From a bacterium (GTDB lineage Bacteria; SZUA-79; Acidulodesulfobacterales; Acidulodesulfobacteraceae), in the NCBI GenBank assembly GCA_021788495.1, contig JAJYKQ010000034.1:1-10670 (forward strand): 10,670 nt of DNA, read 5' to 3'. This document shows positions 6,708 through 10,670 of the stretch, piece by piece. The number at the start of each line of letters is the position of its first letter. The stretch's first letter is position 1. Under the pieces are notes generated by a model. The model was given only the letters and a program-made list of their open reading frames with translations. It ran no database searches and was not told the origin of the DNA. The position numbers were made by a program, and so were the translations under genes.

Positions 6708-8672
6708 ATGTTTAATAAAAAAAATATGAAAAAGGATTTATCGGTTTTAAAAAGACTTATTCCTTACATCCTGCCTTATAAGAAAAAGCTTATTATGGCG
6801 GTAATAAGCATGGCTATAGTTTCCGCTCTTACCGGAGCGCTTGCTTATATAGTAAAACCGCTTATTAATAATATATTTATTACTAAAAGCTATACCGAAC
6901 TTATACTTATACCCTTGCTCGTAATATTAATCTTTTTAGTAAAAAATGTTTTTTACTATGCCGAGTTTTACTATACGGGGTCGGTAGGGCAGAATATAAT
7001 AAGGTCGCTCAGGGACGAAGTTTATTCGGTAATAGTAAAACTGCCGGTTTCAAAGCTAAATAAAATACCTACGGGCGTACTTATCGCAAGAATAACCTAC
7101 GATATAAATATCATTCAAAGAACGGTATCGGACACCGTCAGCGCCGTTATGAAAGATATTCTTACTATGATAGTTCTTTTAATCGTCGTATTCTATATGG
7201 ATTTTTATCTTGCCATAGCCGTTTTGATTTTGTTTCCGTTAGTAATATTTCCGGTAACGCTTCTGGGAAAAAAAGCGCGCAGGACAAGCACCGATACGCA
7301 GAACGAAATGGGAAACATAACGAAGTTTTTAGACGAAACCATTTCAGGTTTGCGAATGGTGAAAGCCTATAATATGGAAGATTTTGAAATAAAGAGATTT
7401 AAAAAGCTCTCCGACAATCTTTACAGATTTTTTATGAGGATGACGAAAATAAGGGGGCTTACAGTGCCGTTCGTAGAACTTATAGGCGGAATTTCGGTTG
7501 CCGTTATAATATTTATAGGCGGACTTCAGGTTATAAAATTCGGATATACGCCGGGCAATTTCTTTTCTTTTTTAACTGCTATCCTCCTTCTTTACGAGCC
7601 GGTAAAGAGTTTGTCGAGGCTTAACAACAGCCTTCAGGAAGGCATAGCCGCCGGCACCAGAATATTCGGCATATTAGACGAAAAGCAGGAGGAAACCGGA
7701 GGAAATAAGCCAGTTCCAAAAGATATAAACATCCTTGAAATAAAAAATCTATATTTCGGTTACGACTTTTGCGGCGGACAAGGCGATACAGTCAATAACG
7801 TAGATAATGATAAAAATAATGCCAAAGATAATATAAAAAACGATATTTCCGGCGGCTCAAACGAAGAAAGAGGAAAAGCGTGCGACGAGCATTTCGACCT
7901 TAAAAATATAAACATAAAAATCAATAAAGGCGAGATAGCCGCCGTAGTGGGTTTTTCGGGAGCCGGCAAAAGTACGATATCGATGCTTATTCCGCGTTTT
8001 TACGAACCGTCTTCCGGCGAAATCGACATTAACGGAATAAACATAAAAGAGTTTAATTTAAAAGATTTAAGGGATTCCATATCTTACGTTTCCCAGAACG
8101 TCGTTCTTTTTAACGAAACCGTAAAATTTAATATCGAATACGGAACGAGCGGCAAAAGTATGGAAGATGTAATCCACGCCGCAAAGTTGGCATTTGCGGA
8201 CGAATTTATTAACAATCTTCCCCAGGGTTACGATACGATAGTAGATGAAGCGGGATTAAGGCTTTCCGGCGGAGAAAAGCAAAGAATTTTAATCGCCAGG
8301 GCATTTCTTAAAGACGCGCCCATACTTATACTCGATGAAGCTACTTCTTCTTTGGACGGCGAATCGGAAAAGAAAATCCAGCGGGCGCTGTTCGGCGCAA
8401 TGGGAGATGTCGCCGGCGAAGCCGGCGAAGGTAAAAATGAGGGAGCCTATGCAGACAAAACAGATTTGCAAGGCGGCTTATCGGATGGACTATCCGGCGG
8501 TTTGTGCCGGAATAAAATCGTCCTTATAATAGCCCACAGGCTATCTACCGTGAAACAGGCAAACAAGATTTATGTCCTCGAAAAAGGTGAAATAGCCGAA
8601 AGCGGAAGCCATGAGGATTTAATAAAATTGGACGGAATTTATAAAAATCTTCTTTTAAAACAGATGGAATAA
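6708..8672 (+). CDS. msbA: Lipid A export ABC transporter MsbA (with NBD insertions)
   Basis: Half-transporter that as a homodimer flips core lipid A across the inner membrane using ATP. Residues 15-325 are the transmembrane domain with six predicted helices (about 28-50, 63-85, 148-165, 167-187, 252-272, 283-303). The nucleotide-binding domain has A-loop Tyr352, Walker A GFSGAGKST (415-423), Q-loop Gln463, signature LSGGEKQ (519-525), Walker B ILILDE (539-544), D-loop SSLD (547-550) and H-loop His610, all intact. Length 654 is about 75 above the usual 580. The excess is explained by two low-complexity insertions, one between A-loop and Walker A and one between D-loop and H-loop. All three cysteines of the protein (355, 392, 600) lie in or at the edges of these. 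The assignment over other type I exporters rests on position directly after lpxB. The alternative ATG at 6726 is also in frame; no Shine-Dalgarno precedes either. Confidence 0.88.
   Translation: MFNKKNMKKDLSVLKRLIPYILPYKKKLIMAVISMAIVSALTGALAYIVKPLINNIFITKSYTELILIPLLVILIFLVKNVFYYAEFYYTGSVGQNIIRSLRDEVYSVIVKLPVSKLNKIPTGVLIARITYDINIIQRTVSDTVSAVMKDILTMIVLLIVVFYMDFYLAIAVLILFPLVIFPVTLLGKKARRTSTDTQNEMGNITKFLDETISGLRMVKAYNMEDFEIKRFKKLSDNLYRFFMRMTKIRGLTVPFVELIGGISVAVIIFIGGLQVIKFGYTPGNFFSFLTAILLLYEPVKSLSRLNNSLQEGIAAGTRIFGILDEKQEETGGNKPVPKDINILEIKNLYFGYDFCGGQGDTVNNVDNDKNNAKDNIKNDISGGSNEERGKACDEHFDLKNINIKINKGEIAAVVGFSGAGKSTISMLIPRFYEPSSGEIDINGINIKEFNLKDLRDSISYVSQNVVLFNETVKFNIEYGTSGKSMEDVIHAAKLAFADEFINNLPQGYDTIVDEAGLRLSGGEKQRILIARAFLKDAPILILDEATSSLDGESEKKIQRALFGAMGDVAGEAGEGKNEGAYADKTDLQGGLSDGLSGGLCRNKIVLIIAHRLSTVKQANKIYVLEKGEIAESGSHEDLIKLDGIYKNLLLKQME
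7770..7886 (+). other. MsbA NBD insertion 1 (Asn/Asp/Lys/Gly-rich)
   Basis: Residues about 355-393 of MsbA, placed between A-loop Tyr352 and Walker A, where family members have only a short turn. It reads as a polar, probably unstructured loop with repeated N-D-K combinations (NNVDNDKNNAKDN). It is bracketed by Cys355 and Cys392, the latter in CDEH. It stays in frame, with no stop. Confidence 0.7.
8400..8510 (+). other. MsbA NBD insertion 2 (Gly-rich)
   Basis: Residues about 565-601 of MsbA, between the D-loop helix (KKIQRAL) and the strand before the H-loop (KIVLIIAHR), where homologues have about five residues. It is Gly-rich with short internal repeats (GEAGEG; GGLSDGLSGGL). At DNA level GCCGGCGAA occurs twice in tandem near 8411. 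A hand count of 117 bases here gives about 57% GC, well above the surroundings. Confidence 0.7.
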
Positions 8673-8705
8673 AATATAATTGCAAATATAACAATTGTCA
8701 TTATT

Positions 8706-10019
8706 ATGAATAAAAATAAGACCTATATAGGAATAAAAATAGTAAACGGAACCGTTTACGGCGTAGAACGCCTTACAGATAAAAGTAAAAGCGGAAAACG
8801 GGTTTATTTTGAAGAATTGCAAATGTCGGAGCAGAATGCGAAAGTTTTAAAAACGACTTTGCCTGTTTATAGAAAAATATTTTTTATACTTCCACCCGAA
8901 ATGGTATCTTTTAAAATATTGACTTATCCCTTTAAATTAAAGGGTGCCTCTAATATAGAAATGCTCGCCAAAACGGCGATAGAAGAGTTAACCCCTTTAA
9001 ACGTCAAAGAGCTTATAGTTTCCAAGCATAAATTATCCGACCATACTTTATTGGTTGAATACGCAAAAAAAGAAACCGTAGCAGGTTTAATAAATAAATA
9101 TAACCTCGGCGATTTAAACGGCTTGCGGATATATTTCCCTTTTTCCGTATTGTGTAAAACGGGAAAACGTTTTTATTCGGAAGACGGCGCCGATTTTCTG
9201 CTAAAATACGACTTTTTGGATAAATCTTACGCCGTTATTTATAAAAACGGAAAAGTCGCGGAGATAATAGATTTAAAACTTAATAACGAATATGACGATG
9301 AATTTAAAAATAATGATATAAAAGCCGCAACTACAACTAATATAATAGATCTGAATTATAAAGCACGCGAAATATTTTCCGGTATGAAAGATTTTTATTC
9401 CGATTTAATATTTTTAATGGACGATGAACGTAAGCAGGGAAATTTTTTAGGCATTTTTATCAAAATGTTAAATAATTCAAAAGATTCAAGCGTTTTAGAA
9501 TATTTTAAGATTTCCGATATAATTGGAGACGGTTCGGTTTCGGCTTTTTATGTTAATAATAGCGCGTCATATGCCGTTTTAGCGGCTGTATTAGTATTGA
9601 TATTCATATGCGTCGGACTCATAGAAGAAAACTATTATAAAAGCGCCGAAAAGACGGTTATAAGCAAAAAGATAAATTTAATTCTGGGAAAATACATGCC
9701 CGGCCAGAAGGTATTTTACGAACCGAGATACGAAATTAAGTCCTGTTACGATAAAATAAAAGAAAATTCCGGCGGCGGCAACGACGCTTTTTTAAGTTTT
9801 TTAAAATATGCTTCCGAAGAAAAGGGCAATATAAAAAGCTTAAAAATAGACTCGATAAACTATTCGTTTAAAAAATTCGAGTTTAAAGGCAGCATTTCAG
9901 GCTATAAAAATCTGCATAAGTTTGAAATTTATCTAAAAAAGAGATATTCTACCGTAAACGTTATAAAATCTTATAAAAATTCAAACGGAAATATAAAATT
10001 TGATATTGCGTTAAAATGA
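8706..10019 (+). CDS. gspL: Type II secretion system protein GspL-like
   Basis: Probable inner-membrane platform protein of the type II secretion system, where GspL links the cytoplasmic ATPase GspE to the periplasmic pseudopilus machinery. Residues 1-285 resemble the actin-like GspL/PilM cytoplasmic domain: YIGIKIVNGTVYGVE at the start, then YPFKLKGASNIEMLAKTAIE and LTPLNVKELIV, matching the conserved 'PF...i......Elee.lPf...e.vv' stretch. A single hydrophobic segment spans about 286-306. Residues 307-437 are a Lys-rich periplasmic region (about 26 K/R, 14 D/E) fitting the GspL ferredoxin-like domain. Overall identity to known GspL is evidently low, and a PilM/PilN-type fusion protein of a type IV pilus is an alternative. 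The GspC-like neighbour favours GspL. It starts 33 bases after msbA without a Shine-Dalgarno sequence; its stop overlaps the next start (ATGA). Confidence 0.72.
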   Translation: MNKNKTYIGIKIVNGTVYGVERLTDKSKSGKRVYFEELQMSEQNAKVLKTTLPVYRKIFFILPPEMVSFKILTYPFKLKGASNIEMLAKTAIEELTPLNVKELIVSKHKLSDHTLLVEYAKKETVAGLINKYNLGDLNGLRIYFPFSVLCKTGKRFYSEDGADFLLKYDFLDKSYAVIYKNGKVAEIIDLKLNNEYDDEFKNNDIKAATTTNIIDLNYKAREIFSGMKDFYSDLIFLMDDERKQGNFLGIFIKMLNNSKDSSVLEYFKISDIIGDGSVSAFYVNNSASYAVLAAVLVLIFICVGLIEENYYKSAEKTVISKKINLILGKYMPGQKVFYEPRYEIKSCYDKIKENSGGGNDAFLSFLKYASEEKGNIKSLKIDSINYSFKKFEFKGSISGYKNLHKFEIYLKKRYSTVNVIKSYKNSNGNIKFDIALK

Positions 10020-10670
10020 ATAAATCCCTTATTATAAAAATTAAAAACGGGGTATTAAAAAATATACCTCTTAATATATCCGGCTTTTTAAAAAATAAAG
10101 ACGGAATATATAAAATTTTATTAAAATTATCCGTTATTTTTATAATATCTATTTTTGCAAGCAACGCCGCTATAAAATTTATTACATATAAAATATTCCA
10201 ATACGATTTGCAAAAGGCCGGTATAACCCCTAAAACGTTTAACGCAAATTTCGTCGTAAAAAAACCAACTATAAAGCGTTATTCCGATATTTTAAAGTTC
10301 AATCCGCTAAACGCCGTCGTAAACGGCCCGCTTTTAAATTTTAATGCAAAAGATTTTACGCCGTCTTTAAATTTAACGTTAATAGGAACTATAAGCGGAA
10401 GTTTCGGTTATGCTTTTTTTATAAATAAAACCGACGGCAAAGAACTTTTTATACCGCAGGGAGCGGAAATTAAACCCGGATATTATTTAAGCGCCGTAAA
10501 ACTGAAAAGCGCCGTAATTTCAGGTTTCGGCAGAAGGTTTACTATATCTTTGGTAAAAATTAAAAACGGAAACGCTTCTGCTTTTTCGGCAGGGCCGTCG
10601 GCGATAAATACTCCGCATCCAGCAGGTTTTATGTCGTCTTTAAGTTCCGCAATAAAAAAAACCGGACGTT
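10016..10670 (+). CDS. gspC: Type II secretion system protein GspC-like (3'-truncated)
   Basis: The frame opens with the ATG at 10016, overlapping the gspL stop by four bases (ATGA), and stays open to the window edge (218 codons). GspC is the inner-membrane protein that contacts the GspD secretin through its periplasmic HR domain. Visible parts: a cytoplasmic N-terminus of about 33 residues, one hydrophobic helix (about 34-53), a linker, then an HR-like region at about 95-180. There NPL, LTLIGTISGSFGYAFF, KELFIPQGAEIKPGYYLSAV and GRRFTISLV follow the family pattern (LxGti......a.i......f..Gd.i..G..l..v...v.l...gr...l.L). From 185 on the sequence is Ser/Ala/Gly-rich. The visible periplasmic part is strongly basic (about 22 K/R, 6 D/E). 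A PDZ or coiled-coil C-terminus would lie beyond the window. A PilP-type protein is a less likely alternative. Confidence 0.68.
   Translation, partial: MNKSLIIKIKNGVLKNIPLNISGFLKNKDGIYKILLKLSVIFIISIFASNAAIKFITYKIFQYDLQKAGITPKTFNANFVVKKPTIKRYSDILKFNPLNAVVNGPLLNFNAKDFTPSLNLTLIGTISGSFGYAFFINKTDGKELFIPQGAEIKPGYYLSAVKLKSAVISGFGRRFTISLVKIKNGNASAFSAGPSAINTPHPAGFMSSLSSAIKKTGR

Noticed and set aside
8335..8529. 64-codon open frame on the plus strand inside msbA
   Set aside because: It is out of frame within the MsbA nucleotide-binding domain, covers the D-loop to insertion 2 region and has no start signal or family match.

Overview
The window is an AT-rich stretch (roughly 35-40% GC by eye) from a diderm, LPS-making bacterium. 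All genes lie on the + strand, tightly packed, in the order bamA(partial)-ompH/skp-lpxD-fabZ-lpxA-lpxI-lpxB-msbA, followed by two type II secretion genes (gspL-like, gspC-like partial). This order, with LpxI instead of LpxH, fits Deltaproteobacteria/Desulfobacterota-type genomes. Heavy ATA and AAA codon use, strongly basic periplasmic domains and a charge-poor outer-membrane barrel would suit an acidophilic lineage such as Candidatus Acidulodesulfobacterales. That placement is a guess, not something the sequence proves.

Layout: 3-1490 is the 3' part of bamA (last POTRA domains plus the beta-barrel). 1567-2094 is a secreted Skp/OmpH chaperone. 2149-6690 holds lipid A biosynthesis: lpxD, fabZ, lpxA, lpxI, lpxB. 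6708-8672 is an MsbA-type lipid A flippase with two low-complexity insertions in its nucleotide-binding domain. 8706-10019 encodes a GspL-like protein (actin-like cytoplasmic domain, one membrane helix, periplasmic domain). From 10016 to the edge runs the start of a GspC-like protein, with its start codon overlapping the gspL stop. There is no stretch over 300 bases without a gene. The largest gap, 120 bases between fabZ and lpxA, holds two adjacent inverted repeats that share the same 11-base core.

Working together: LpxA, LpxD, LpxI and LpxB cover acylation of UDP-GlcNAc through formation of the lipid A disaccharide. FabZ belongs to fatty-acid elongation and competes for the same 3-hydroxyacyl-ACP pool. 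MsbA flips the lipid A core across the inner membrane. BamA and Skp deliver and insert outer-membrane proteins. LpxC, LpxK and the Kdo transferase are not in the window. The locus is otherwise a conserved housekeeping envelope cluster. The points worth a second look are the tandem hairpins, the MsbA insertions, the altered BamA loop-6 motif and the unusual gspL-gspC junction. I found no CRISPR array, tRNA, rRNA, intact insertion sequence or clearly novel multi-gene system.
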